The translations under genes and the position numbers were made by a program. The notes below the pieces were generated by a model. That model ran no database searches. It was given only the letters and a program-made list of their open reading frames with translations, and was not told where the DNA came from. This document shows positions 31,668-39,816 of a stretch of 46,352 nt of DNA, piece by piece (the first letter of the stretch is position 1; each line of letters starts with the position of its first letter). Origin of the DNA: a virus; the IMG/VR virus record IMGVR_UViG_3300044858_005214, positions 1-46,352 of that record; one strand, 5' to 3'.

Positions 31668-32052
31668 ATTCATACATATACTTTTCATCATTTGGGAACT
31701 CTTTCTCAAACAACTTTATTAATCTTGCTGAATATGCGTTAGCCTCATCCTCATTAATTCCACCAATGTCAGGTCCTCTTTCTCTTCCCAAAATTGTCAT
31801 TTGATATTCATGAATCCATTCATGAGCTAATGTTCTCAATATATCTCGATTCATCCTACCTGATGTTAATACTTTCAAGGTATGATTGGTGTTCCTAGAC
31901 CCAGTAGTCATTACACCTTCCCTTTCACCAAGTAATTCAATAGTCAAGTCGTATTTTAAAGGGTAATTCTTTTGAATGAATTTAATAAACTCCAAATACA
32001 ACTTATGTGTGGTCTTTTTTTTATCGTCTTTAAATACAATTTTGACTTTCAT
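31666..32052 (-). CDS. Small zinc metalloprotease-like protein (HExxH), 128 aa
   Basis: LAHEWIHEYQ near residue 78 supplies the HExxH zinc motif. A downstream Glu in NEDEANAYS (near 101) is the likely third ligand, as in gluzincin-type families. The protein is short and lacks a signal peptide. The start could be ATG 32052 (three bases after a box) or ATG 32067 upstream of it; I prefer 32052. The substrate is unknown. Confidence 0.75.
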   Translation of the reverse strand: MKVKIVFKDDKKKTTHKLYLEFIKFIQKNYPLKYDLTIELLGEREGVMTTGSRNTNHTLKVLTSGRMNRDILRTLAHEWIHEYQMTILGRERGPDIGGINEDEANAYSARLIKLFEKEFPNDEKYMYE

Positions 32053-32055
32053 ATC

Positions 32056-32063
32056 TATAAATA
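32056..32063 (-). promoter_or_regulatory. TATTTATA box before the metalloprotease gene
   Basis: The minus strand reads GATATTTATAGAT, 3 bases before the ATG at 32052. An upstream ATG at 32067 puts the box inside the frame, so its role here is unclear. Confidence 0.35.
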
Positions 32064-32100
32064 TCATTTATTATAATTAAAATAAACAATGAATTATTGA

Positions 32101-32108
32101 TATTTATT
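32101..32108 (+). promoter_or_regulatory. TATTTATT box before the 32121 gene
   Basis: The plus strand reads TTGATATTTATTTA, 12 bases before the GTG at 32121. Confidence 0.4.
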
Positions 32109-32120
32109 TAAAAAAGTGTT

Positions 32121-33416
32121 GTGAAAAAAATTGTCATTTCTGAAGAAGAAAAAAAACATATAAAAGGTCTATACAAAATTAATGAACAAGGAAAATCTCC
32201 TTTAGACATTATTTTTAGTACAGCATTAGATAAATTAGAAAAATTTAGAAGAGGTGAAATTGACCCTGAAGATATGACAACATCTGATTCAACATCCGAT
32301 AGTAGTGAATATGATTCTTCATTAGTATCAAGTTTCGAACCTGGAGAATTTTTTGTACATCCAAATGCTGAATCTTTTAAAATTACTTACGGACCATCAG
32401 CAATAAAATTAAATTCACCCTCTGAATTGTTACTTAAAAGTATTTTTGCTCAAGCAAATACATCAAATTTGAAAGTTACAAGTACTTTAAGAACGTATGA
32501 AGACCAAGCGAGAGTTAATAAACAAAATAGTAGGTCAAATATAGCATCTTGGTATGGACAAGATGTGGTAAATGTTTGGGATAAATATATGTCAGGTGAA
32601 TTAACACAAAAACAATATGCTGATTTTTTAGAAGATAGAGATAAAAAAAGAGGTAAAGTTTTAAGTAACCATATACCTGGATTTGCTATCGATGTTGCAC
32701 CATATAGTGAACAATTTGCAAGTGCCGCAGAAAAATTAATGAAAACCCCAAACTCTGGGATAAGAAAGGTTCTAAGAGAAAAGAATAATAACGCTGTTCA
32801 CATAGAATTCAATTTTCCTGTGACAGATAAAGGTGGTATTGGCACGATTCCAAAAATGCCATCAAAAAAAGAAGAAAAAAGATTTGATAAACAAATGTCT
32901 AAGGGGGGTATCATTGTTGATAAAAATAATAATACATCAAATTATGCAATTGTTTTCGGTGGTTCACCAAGTAGTTCATATGGTGCTCAGTTTATGTTTG
33001 ATAAAGGTTCAAAAATACTTTCAGACAAAAATGTAGTTTATAGTAATTTTGAAAATTCATTGGACAATGTTTTGAATCAGATTAAATTACAAGACCCTAA
33101 GGCTAAAATAACTTCAGTAAGTGGATTTTCAGCTGGTGGTAAAAATGCTTGGGAGGCAGCAACTAAAGGTTATAAGGTGGGTTTAATTGACCCAGTTGTA
33201 CCTGATTTTGCAACTCAATTTGTTGGTTCTAATTTTAATGGTGAATTACCCTCAAACATCAAAATGATATCAAGACAAGAAAATTGGTCGGGGCAATTTA
33301 GAAAACATGGTGAAAGATTAAAAAACTTAGAGTCGACTCAACCTGAGGTACGAAGAAATGTTAAACATGCCGATATGCCAAGTCAATTTTTTAGTGACTT
33401 TAAAAACTTTGTGTAA
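32121..33416 (+). CDS. Tagged M15 peptidase fused to an alpha/beta-hydrolase-like domain, 431 aa
   Basis: A GTG start gives the tag VISEEEKKHIKGLYKINEQ, then a PLDIIFSTALDKLEKFRRG segment shared with the next gene. Residues 105-240 are an M15 D-Ala-D-Ala peptidase-like domain with SNHIPGFAIDVAP (His and Asp zinc ligands) and VHIEF (His ligand). Residues 270-431 look like a serine hydrolase with nucleophile elbow SGFSAGG and possible Asp/His partners (GLIDPVVPD and VKHADM). The fusion would cut wall peptides and perhaps an ester. It forms an operon with 33429. Confidence 0.75.
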   Translation: MKKIVISEEEKKHIKGLYKINEQGKSPLDIIFSTALDKLEKFRRGEIDPEDMTTSDSTSDSSEYDSSLVSSFEPGEFFVHPNAESFKITYGPSAIKLNSPSELLLKSIFAQANTSNLKVTSTLRTYEDQARVNKQNSRSNIASWYGQDVVNVWDKYMSGELTQKQYADFLEDRDKKRGKVLSNHIPGFAIDVAPYSEQFASAAEKLMKTPNSGIRKVLREKNNNAVHIEFNFPVTDKGGIGTIPKMPSKKEEKRFDKQMSKGGIIVDKNNNTSNYAIVFGGSPSSSYGAQFMFDKGSKILSDKNVVYSNFENSLDNVLNQIKLQDPKAKITSVSGFSAGGKNAWEAATKGYKVGLIDPVVPDFATQFVGSNFNGELPSNIKMISRQENWSGQFRKHGERLKNLESTQPEVRRNVKHADMPSQFFSDFKNFV

Positions 33417-33428
33417 AAATATTAAATT

Positions 33429-34265
33429 ATGTCAAGAAGAATGATAATCTCAGAAAATGAGAAAAATAGAATCAAAAGTTTGTATAAAATAATTGAACAA
33501 GAAATAAATCCTTTAGATATTATTTTTAAAACCGCAATGAAAAAACTAGATGATTATAGAAGTGGTAAAATTTCACCTGATGCCGATAATAAAGATACCG
33601 AATCAGATACTGAAATCGATGATAAAACTACTCCGTATAAATCAAGTGGTAAAGGCGATTTTTATGACATAACAAAAAAGGTTATTGAAAATTTTGAAGG
33701 CGGTTATTGGAATCCTGAATGTGCTGGTTATCCAGGTTCAAAACATCCTCGTAAAACAGGAATGTATAGTAGGTCAGGTGAAACAATGTTCGGATTGGAT
33801 AGAGAAGCAGGTAAGATTGAAGATATATCCTCAGATGGAAAAAAATTCTTTCAGTTGATTGATGACCAAAAAGAAAAGATGGGTATGGATAATTTTTGTA
33901 AAAAATGGACTTGGAATTATAGGGGTGGTGAAATTAAAAATCAATTACTTGATTTAGCAGTAAAAACTATGAAAAGTTTGTTTGATAAAAATTCAAAAAA
34001 TTATTTATCTGAAAAAGCAAGAAATATTGTAAATAATAGTAATCCATTATTATTACACTTCTCATACGCCACGTGGAATGGTCCTGGTTTCTTCAAAGAT
34101 TTTGCAAAAAGTATTAATAAAGGTGTTGATGAAGGCAAATCAGAGAAGGAATTAGTCAAAATCGCTAAAAACGATAGAGACAGAAGATTAGGTGGTGGTG
34201 CATGGGCTAAAGCAAACGAAAAGGTAAAAGCTCTCATTGATAAAGAAGCCTCAGGTATAGTATAA
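33429..34265 (+). CDS. Tagged putative lysozyme-like protein, 278 aa
   Basis: The tag IISENEKNRIKSLYKIIEQ and the following 30 residues (NPLDIIFKTAMKKLDDYRSG) copy the 32121 protein, so the N-terminal 55 residues were duplicated. Residues 80-278 resemble phage N-acetylmuramidase/GH108-type enzymes: VIENFEGGYWNP with a candidate catalytic Glu, GMYSRSGETMFGLD, and a DRRLGGGAW end. The family call is tentative. It follows the 32121 gene by 12 bases. Confidence 0.6.
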   Translation: MSRRMIISENEKNRIKSLYKIIEQEINPLDIIFKTAMKKLDDYRSGKISPDADNKDTESDTEIDDKTTPYKSSGKGDFYDITKKVIENFEGGYWNPECAGYPGSKHPRKTGMYSRSGETMFGLDREAGKIEDISSDGKKFFQLIDDQKEKMGMDNFCKKWTWNYRGGEIKNQLLDLAVKTMKSLFDKNSKNYLSEKARNIVNNSNPLLLHFSYATWNGPGFFKDFAKSINKGVDEGKSEKELVKIAKNDRDRRLGGGAWAKANEKVKALIDKEASGIV

Positions 34266-34267
34266 AA

Positions 34268-34507
34268 TTATTCTTTTCGACAATAAGGTACTTTACCTGA
34301 AGGGTCTTGTAGTACAACTCCGAATTCTGTTTTAATTTCAGTAGGATTAGGTGGATTTTTAACACTCGAACATAACGATAAGTTCTCATATGTTTTTTTA
34401 TCCAACTTTTTAGTGGTTGTTGTTGTTACAACACCTTGTTCCATTAATCTATTTTTTTCAATTAAAACATTTCTTTCTTGTATGAGTTTTGTTTTTCTGT
34501 ATGACAT
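34268..34507 (-). CDS. Small protein with tag-like N-terminus, 79 aa
   Basis: The first 27 residues (YRKTKLIQERNVLIEKNRLMEQG) share the plan of the tag: (I/L)-x-E, basic amphipathic helix, closing MEQ. A TTTTTKK linker near 30 follows, then a short domain with two Cys (SLCSSVKNPP, PYCRKE). Function is unknown. It converges on the 33429 gene with a two-base gap. Confidence 0.55.
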   Translation of the reverse strand: MSYRKTKLIQERNVLIEKNRLMEQGVVTTTTTKKLDKKTYENLSLCSSVKNPPNPTEIKTEFGVVLQDPSGKVPYCRKE

Positions 34508-34519
34508 ATTGTTTTTAAA

Positions 34520-34527
34520 TATAAATA
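34520..34527 (-). promoter_or_regulatory. TATTTATA box before the 34268 gene
   Basis: The minus strand reads ATATATTTATATT, 12 bases before the ATG at 34507. Confidence 0.45.
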
Positions 34528-34532
34528 TATAT

Positions 34533-34718
34533 CTAACTCAATAATCTTTTAACCTGTTCCATAATTTGTACTTGTCTTCGTTCCAAATCATTAATTCTTT
34601 GTTTTTGTTGATTAGACAACTCCAAACTTTCACCTTTTATTCTATTTATTTCATTAAATAATTTGGTATGTTCATTTAGTAAACTACCATAAATTTGAGC
34701 TTTTTGTTCTTCAGTCAT
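34533..34718 (-). CDS. Short coiled-coil protein, 61 aa
   Basis: A 61-residue, wholly helical protein (LFNEINRIKGESLELSNQQKQRIND) with heptad-like spacing of Leu and Ile. It may be a small oligomeric adaptor. It is divergent from the membrane gene at 34730. No family is recognised. Confidence 0.55.
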   Translation of the reverse strand: MTEEQKAQIYGSLLNEHTKLFNEINRIKGESLELSNQQKQRINDLERRQVQIMEQVKRLLS

Positions 34719-34729
34719 TTTTGTATTTT

Positions 34730-35221
34730 ATGTTTTTTATCAAAAAATATGAGTTTTATATAAAACTTAGTGTTATTATACTATCAATAATACAACCATT
34801 TATTCTTTTGTCAATATGTGGTGAATTATGGTCTTTATCAAGTTATTGGAGAACACCACTTCAACCAATGTTCATAATAATAAACGCAGCCACAAGTTAC
34901 TTCTTCTTTAGTACAGACAAATGGTTGGTACCTTCGATTCTGTTATTACTTCTGACTGCGTTTTCTTTAGACCTATACCCAACAACACATAATATTATTG
35001 CAGGTCTTTTCTTTCTCTCTTGTTCCTATCCTCTTATGACATTAAAAAGATTCCAATTTTTTGGTATTCTTTATTATATGTCAATATTTGTATTGTTGTA
35101 TTCAGGTATGTTGTGGTTCGAGATTTATTGTGTTTTAATACTGGGGTCATACCATCTTACAATACTTTTATATAAACATCATTTAGATAAATTAAGAGAA
35201 GAATCACATAACAAATCATAA
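34730..35221 (+). CDS. Multi-span membrane protein, 163 aa
   Basis: Five or so hydrophobic segments span residues 10-150, with aromatic caps and short loops. I start at ATG 34730; a TTG nine bases earlier is possible. It overlaps the end of the convergent gene at 35179 by 43 bases. No family is recognised; a membrane modulator is a guess. Confidence 0.6.
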   Translation: MFFIKKYEFYIKLSVIILSIIQPFILLSICGELWSLSSYWRTPLQPMFIIINAATSYFFFSTDKWLVPSILLLLLTAFSLDLYPTTHNIIAGLFFLSCSYPLMTLKRFQFFGILYYMSIFVLLYSGMLWFEIYCVLILGSYHLTILLYKHHLDKLREESHNKS

Positions 35222-35811
35222 CTTTGATTAATTTGATGTTTAATAATCAATTCATCATAACGCCATAACTCGTATTTTTCTATAACCATACCAATGTGTT
35301 TCCAATATTCACCAAATCCATAACCTTTACAATGATTTGTCCAATATTTCCAATTTTTACCAACAGCGTGTTTGTAATATTTCTTAAGAAATAAAGCATG
35401 GTCTTCAAATGATTCAGAGAAACTTTCATACTTTCTCCATTTTGTTCCACCCAAAGATACATAATAATCACCATCGTACAATTCTTTATAATACTTCATA
35501 CCGAATAGATTATTTGCATTCTTTGCAATTGGTGAATACCCACCCCCACTTTCAGCTATCGCTTGTGCTAATTGAACACTTGTAGGTATACCATGTTCTA
35601 AGTGATAGTACATTGCAATTTCGTGGTAATTATCACAAAATTTACTATACGGGTGTTTTCGATTTATTTTCACCTTGTTTGATAATTGTATTGCTACAAC
35701 ATCATTGTGAACTTTCTTTTCAACCTCCGAAGAAACTGAAATTTTTTGTGGACTATTAGAATCCAAGGAAACCAACAAGAACCACAAAATGATTGCAATT
35801 ATCTTTTTCAT
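35179..35811 (-). CDS. Secreted glucosaminidase (FlgJ-like), 210 aa
   Basis: A signal peptide (MKKIIAIILWFLLVSLDSN) is followed by a GH73/FlgJ-type glucosaminidase domain at about residues 55-190: HGIPTSVQLAQAIAESGGG with the catalytic Glu, NNLFGMK, YESFSESFEDHALFL, and a C-terminal YWKHIG. It cuts glycan strands in the periplasm. It carries a signal peptide instead of the tag, so it is exported rather than packaged. Confidence 0.85.
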   Translation of the reverse strand: MKKIIAIILWFLLVSLDSNSPQKISVSSEVEKKVHNDVVAIQLSNKVKINRKHPYSKFCDNYHEIAMYYHLEHGIPTSVQLAQAIAESGGGYSPIAKNANNLFGMKYYKELYDGDYYVSLGGTKWRKYESFSESFEDHALFLKKYYKHAVGKNWKYWTNHCKGYGFGEYWKHIGMVIEKYELWRYDELIIKHQINQSYDLLCDSSLNLSK

Positions 35812-35859
35812 TTTGTTTTTTGTTTTTGTAAAACCACAATTCGTTTTACCCCATTACAT

Positions 35860-35867
35860 TATAAATA
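35860..35867 (-). promoter_or_regulatory. TATTTATA box upstream of the glucosaminidase
   Basis: The minus strand reads TTATATTTATAATG, 48 bases before the ATG at 35811; farther than in most genes. Confidence 0.3.
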
Positions 35868-35897
35868 TAATAGTTAAGTAAGTAAAGCCACAAAGTG

Positions 35898-36356
35898 TTA
35901 AACTGGATAAACTGCGTTGATTTGGAGTTGGTAAGTTTTTTCAAACCAAGCTTTCAACATTTTTTCGAAAAGTTCTTTACCAAAAGCACCTGAAACATTC
36001 TTAAGTTCCCAAGCATGATATTCTAAATTGTAATCGTCTGAATTGTCTACTGGTAATACTTTAAACACATATTCATCGTCTTCCCAATCTATTTCAGGGT
36101 CAACATAATAAACATATGCTTGGTATATATCATAAGTCTTAAAATCTTCATACTCCCTCTGAACTTCAATTAGATTTTCATACTTCTCCATCATAGAATC
36201 AAACAAGTTTTTTAATCTTTCTTCCTTGTTTTCATTAACAAACTTTAACTTATTTGTAATTCTAAATTCATTTTTATTAAGTTGATGATGAAGTTCCCAG
36301 TTATGAATTGAGTTATTGTATTCTTCCAATAATATTTTTTTAATTATCTTTTTCAT
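35898..36356 (-). CDS. Hypothetical protein with shortened tag, 152 aa
   Basis: MKKIIKKILLEEYNNS resembles the basic half of the tag with LLEE as its site. The body is acidic with aromatic strands (DEYVFKVLPVDNSDDYNLEYHAW). No family is recognised. It starts 3 bases after the stop of the tagged lysozyme at 36360, so the two are co-expressed. Confidence 0.55.
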   Translation of the reverse strand: MKKIIKKILLEEYNNSIHNWELHHQLNKNEFRITNKLKFVNENKEERLKNLFDSMMEKYENLIEVQREYEDFKTYDIYQAYVYYVDPEIDWEDDEYVFKVLPVDNSDDYNLEYHAWELKNVSGAFGKELFEKMLKAWFEKTYQLQINAVYPV

Positions 36357-36359
36357 CTA

Positions 36360-37046
36360 TTAGGATATAAATAAATTGTATTCTTGTTCTCTTCTATTTG
36401 CTAATCCCTCTGTTGTACCAATATAAAAAGTTTTCACAAGTTCAGCAGCTTTTTTTGTATTACCTTTTTTTAGTTCTTGTATAAATCTAGATTTTCTCAT
36501 ACTTGTACATCCAGCATTGAATGTCATTGAAACCATAGCATCAAATTGTCCTTGAGTTAATTTATAAGTTTTTAAATCATTTTTTTTCCATTCATCCATT
36601 ATTCGTCTGATACAACCAATAGCATCGCCAGAATCTTGAACCAAAAAATCTTCAGCTTGTTTTTTGGTTATTTTCATACCAACCCTAACACCATCGGTAT
36701 GACCATATCCAATCGTTGGTATTCCCCTTGAGTCAAGATATCCTACCAACTTAGGTTGTTTTACCCCACCAATTCTATTTGCTGCGTCACCCTCCCATTC
36801 TCTAACTATTTTTTTGTAATCATTTGTTATATTCATAACAGAACCATCCATCAATTGTTTCCCACTAATTTTCTGTGGTTCAGGATTGGCAATACCTTTT
36901 GGTTTTACCTTTTTTGTTGTTTCTATTTTTTTCTGAGAAGGTCTTTGAATCCCCACCATTTTATATGGGTCAGTTATATTTCCAATCGTTTTATTTACTT
37001 GTTGTAAAATATTATCGTATTGTTGTTCAGTAATTATAATTTTCAT
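36360..37046 (-). CDS. Tagged GH24 lysozyme, 228 aa
   Basis: The tag IIITEQQYDNILQQVNK opens the protein, followed by a linker of about 60 residues. Residues 82-228 are a phage-type GH24 lysozyme with the catalytic Glu in VREWEGD, GIPTIGYGHT, FDAMVSMTFNAG and the closing GLANRREQEYNLF. It lacks a signal peptide. The tag suggests that this lysozyme is packaged and acts from outside during DNA entry, unlike the GH19 endolysin at 25287. Confidence 0.88.
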   Translation of the reverse strand: MKIIITEQQYDNILQQVNKTIGNITDPYKMVGIQRPSQKKIETTKKVKPKGIANPEPQKISGKQLMDGSVMNITNDYKKIVREWEGDAANRIGGVKQPKLVGYLDSRGIPTIGYGHTDGVRVGMKITKKQAEDFLVQDSGDAIGCIRRIMDEWKKNDLKTYKLTQGQFDAMVSMTFNAGCTSMRKSRFIQELKKGNTKKAAELVKTFYIGTTEGLANRREQEYNLFIS

Positions 37047-37059
37047 AAATGAATTTTAC

Positions 37060-37067
37060 AATAAATA
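37060..37067 (-). promoter_or_regulatory. TATTTATT box before the tagged lysozyme
   Basis: The minus strand reads TGATATTTATTGTA, 13 bases before the ATG at 37046. Confidence 0.4.
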
Positions 37068-37076
37068 TCACAAATA

Positions 37077-37101
37077 AAAATCCCCACCTTATTGATGGGG
37101 A
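37077..37101 (-). terminator. Terminator after the 37132 gene
   Basis: ATCCCCA/TGGGGAT forms a 7-bp stem; on the minus strand a T run follows. It separates the 37132 gene from the lysozyme transcript. Confidence 0.7.
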
Positions 37102-37131
37102 TGTGTCTGATAAATAGTTTAAAATTTATAA

Positions 37132-38043
37132 TTATAAAAGTATTGATTTTCCGTTGAATCTTCTTGCTTCAAAAAGTATATCTAATGTTGTCTCACCTTC
37201 GAAACTGAAATACCTTTCAAACATTTCACTCATTAAACCACCCAAGAATCCAGTAACATTACCTGCAGCCTTAGAAATACCACTACCAATATCACTTGCG
37301 GTTTTCGAAATTTGTGAACCAACATTTTGGGCTGTTTTTTTTGCTGTCTGATAAGCACCTGAAGCTAAAGATTTAGCTTGTTCCCAAGTTTTACCAACCT
37401 GTGCTTGAACTGTTGACCATTGTTGTTTAAGATAATCTCCGACCAAATTAGCAATTGTACCTATTTTAGATGCTCCACTTAATACTGCAGCATAAATCTT
37501 GTAACCAAATTGTTTTGCTTGACCAATAATCCATTTACCTAAGGTTACTGATGAATCTTTAAGGTTAGAAAGTTGTTGTCCTACATATTGAGCACCCTTA
37601 TCAATTAATATACCACCAGCTTTTAAAGTATCTACTGATTTCTTACCTAATTCAGTTGCCCCCCCAATAACTAATTTACCTGTTGATGATAATAATTTTA
37701 ATAAAGCATCGGATGTGGCTTTAGCTATTCTATAAACACCTTTACCAATCAACCAAATAACTGCAGCACCATATATTACAATTGTAAAGGTAATGTTACC
37801 CAAAGTCACAATAGTTTGTTTACCAGCTTTCATTACTTGTTGTGCTCCACTAGATATAGCTTGACCGGCTACCTGAGCACCTTGTTTTACCGCAGTTACC
37901 GCCTGACCTACAGCTTGTTTTGTTGCTTGAGCGGCCTTTTGACCTTGTTGTTGTCCTGCTTGATAAGATGTTGTTTGTTCGTCTATTATTTTTTTTATTA
38001 ATCTTGTCAAATCAGATTCAGTTAGAGTTATAATCCTTTTCAT
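37132..38043 (-). CDS. Tagged Ala/Gln-rich amphipathic protein, 303 aa
   Basis: The tag ITLTESDLTRLIKKIIDEQ is followed by a long low-complexity helical region rich in Ala, Gln, Lys and Gly. It has one hydrophobic span (TIVIYGAAVIWLIGKG, about 85-105), repeats of the form KQGAQVAGQAISSGAQ, and a C-terminal ILFEARRFNGKSILL. The overall character is like ejected phage proteins that line a channel through the cell envelope. The fold is unknown. Confidence 0.65.
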   Translation of the reverse strand: MKRIITLTESDLTRLIKKIIDEQTTSYQAGQQQGQKAAQATKQAVGQAVTAVKQGAQVAGQAISSGAQQVMKAGKQTIVTLGNITFTIVIYGAAVIWLIGKGVYRIAKATSDALLKLLSSTGKLVIGGATELGKKSVDTLKAGGILIDKGAQYVGQQLSNLKDSSVTLGKWIIGQAKQFGYKIYAAVLSGASKIGTIANLVGDYLKQQWSTVQAQVGKTWEQAKSLASGAYQTAKKTAQNVGSQISKTASDIGSGISKAAGNVTGFLGGLMSEMFERYFSFEGETTLDILFEARRFNGKSILL

Positions 38044-38073
38044 TTTTATACTTTTTATAATTTTATTATTGTC

Positions 38074-38081
38074 TATAAATA
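38074..38081 (-). promoter_or_regulatory. TATTTATA box before the 37132 gene
   Basis: The minus strand reads GATATATTTATAGA, 30 bases before the ATG at 38043. Confidence 0.4.
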
Positions 38082-38107
38082 TATCATAAAAATAAAAAAA
38101 TTACCCA

Positions 38108-38500
38108 TTATAAATTCAATATACCATCCTTGACTATTGTTTCATTTGGTAACCAAATCTTTATCTCAAAATTTTCAACCAGTTCCAATTCACCAATTTT
38201 TATTTTATCCTTTAGGTTTGGTAAAGTTATAATCAATGTTTGATTATTAATCTGACTTTCAAAATTATATCGACCATTTTTTGCCAAAACATCCAAAATT
38301 TCATACCTAAGATTTGTTTTAACCATCAATTCCACCCTAACATATGTCTTGTCCCAAGTTAAAACAGATTTTTTACACTCCAAAGGGAATACAACCTCAT
38401 TCACATTTACATTAAAAGACCTAATTAATGTTTTCTCGGATTGTCCAAAAGAGATATAACTACCAAGTAAAAAAACTAACAACAGAATTAAATTTTTCAT
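38108..38500 (-). CDS. Secreted hypothetical protein, 130 aa
   Basis: A signal peptide (MKNLILLLVFLLGSYISFGQ) with a Bacteroidetes-type SFGQ end precedes a beta-strand-rich domain of about 110 residues (VNVNEVVFPLECKK, LIITLPNLKDKIKI). It would act in the periplasm. No tag is present and no family is recognised. Confidence 0.65.
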   Translation of the reverse strand: MKNLILLLVFLLGSYISFGQSEKTLIRSFNVNVNEVVFPLECKKSVLTWDKTYVRVELMVKTNLRYEILDVLAKNGRYNFESQINNQTLIITLPNLKDKIKIGELELVENFEIKIWLPNETIVKDGILNL

Positions 38501-38539
38501 AATAAGATTTTTTTTAATCGTTTATAGTTCAAATATAAC

Positions 38540-38547
38540 TATAAATA
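38540..38547 (-). promoter_or_regulatory. TATTTATA box upstream of the 38108 gene
   Basis: The minus strand reads TTGATATTTATAGT, 39 bases before the ATG at 38500. Confidence 0.35.
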
Positions 38548-38595
38548 TCAAAAAAACAAATAAAATTCTGTGGATTACTTCAAAAATTGTAATTA

Positions 38596-38623
38596 AAAAC
38601 CCACTCTTACTCAGGTGGGGTTT
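38596..38623 (-). terminator. Terminator after the 38627 gene
   Basis: AACCC(C)AC pairs with GTGGG(T)T around an 8- to 10-base loop; a T run follows on the minus strand. Confidence 0.6.
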
Positions 38624-38626
38624 AAT

Positions 38627-39076
38627 TTACCTATAATAAAATTTATTTTGTATGAATTGTTCAATTATATCCCAATTATCTGAGTAATAATCTTCGTTGG
38701 AAATATACGATGGCTCAAACTCATAATCATAATCTCTACCATCGTGAAATTCTTGCATACTTCCTGTCAATTCAAACATTTCACCATTATCTAATTCCTT
38801 TGTGAATGTGACATCATCACCATCAAATTCAACATTACCATAAAACTTTTGTTCAAAATGAACTTGGATTGGGAAACTCTTACTGAAAATATTTTTTAAT
38901 TCATTATGTAATTGAACTTTGATAGCATTTTCTCTTTTGAAACTTTCCTCACCAGGAAGAATAATCTCAAGCATCTTGCCTGTGAAGTAAACATCAACAA
39001 TTTCATTCTTAAATGATTTCTTGACATATCTTATTACAGCATCTTCAAATTGACTTTCAGTTATTATAATTTTCAT
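38627..39076 (-). CDS. Tagged acidic protein, 149 aa
   Basis: ATG 39076 overlaps the upstream stop (ATGA) and gives the tag IIITESQFEDAVIRYVKKSF. The body is acidic with beta-strands (VQVHF-type pattern, ELTGSMQEF). It resembles the 39529 and 39806 proteins in plan: a tag, then a small strand-rich domain, acidic in the middle. These may be tandem paralogues. Function is unknown. Confidence 0.65.
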   Translation of the reverse strand: MKIIITESQFEDAVIRYVKKSFKNEIVDVYFTGKMLEIILPGEESFKRENAIKVQLHNELKNIFSKSFPIQVHFEQKFYGNVEFDGDDVTFTKELDNGEMFELTGSMQEFHDGRDYDYEFEPSYISNEDYYSDNWDIIEQFIQNKFYYR

Positions 39077-39516
39077 TCCCCACAATTTTTAATAAATGTA
39101 TTTGTAATTAATTCACCATAATTTTTGATAAGATAATGTTCCATTTGATAAAATATATTTTCAAACTCCATATCTTCTTCATCAATATTATAATGAGAAG
39201 TAAAATTAAAATTATTATAACAAAACTCATTAATTGCCTCAGTTACGACAATAAGAAATTGACTTGGGGTTTCATAAAGGTCACACATACCAATTTTCTT
39301 ATCGAAGTCATAAACTTTATGAAATTTATTTTCCATATAGAAATCAATTAAATCAGTAATTCTTTTATCCTCCAACTCGAAACCAAATCTATCAATAAAT
39401 TGATTTGTATCCATACCCATCATTCTGGCCGTATTATAGATACCATCTTCCATAACCTTTTTGGATATGGTTTGTTTTAATTTCTCCAACTTACTTTCCG
39501 AAATAATAATTCTCAT
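39073..39516 (-). CDS. Tagged hypothetical protein, 147 aa
   Basis: The tag IIISESKLEKLKQTISKKVMED follows ATG 39516. The body is helical with an NQFIDRFG and a DLIDFYMENKF segment and ends in TFIKNCGE. Its stop overlaps the next start. It belongs to a run of four tagged genes (39806, 39529, 39073, 38627) with small gaps or overlaps. Confidence 0.65.
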   Translation of the reverse strand: MRIIISESKLEKLKQTISKKVMEDGIYNTARMMGMDTNQFIDRFGFELEDKRITDLIDFYMENKFHKVYDFDKKIGMCDLYETPSQFLIVVTEAINEFCYNNFNFTSHYNIDEEDMEFENIFYQMEHYLIKNYGELITNTFIKNCGE

Positions 39517-39528
39517 ATACAATATATA

Positions 39529-39816
39529 TTAACAATTTCCAACATAAGAACCGATGTGAAAATTAATACCTGAAAATATTGTTTTCAATTCCTCTTTTAT
39601 TTCTTTTTTTAATCTAACAACATCAATCCAAAAATCATCAGTATTATTTTCATCCCTCCAATCTTGAGATATTATAGCCATTATCCAAAACACATCATCC
39701 TCATCATAACCATCAACCTCAAAACGACATATCTTACCTGAATATCTATTTAATAATTTATCCAAATACTTTTGTAATACTCTATCAAATTGATTCTCGT
39801 TAATTCTAATCTTCAT
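39529..39816 (-). CDS. Tagged small protein, 95 aa
   Basis: The tag IRINENQFDRVLQKYLDKLLN uses INE as its site. The rest is a strand-rich domain of about 65 residues (CRFEVDGYDEDDVFWIMAII). It overlaps the stop of the 39806 gene by 11 bases and so is coupled to it. It may be paralogous to 38627 and 39806. Confidence 0.6.
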   Translation of the reverse strand: MKIRINENQFDRVLQKYLDKLLNRYSGKICRFEVDGYDEDDVFWIMAIISQDWRDENNTDDFWIDVVRLKKEIKEELKTIFSGINFHIGSYVGNC

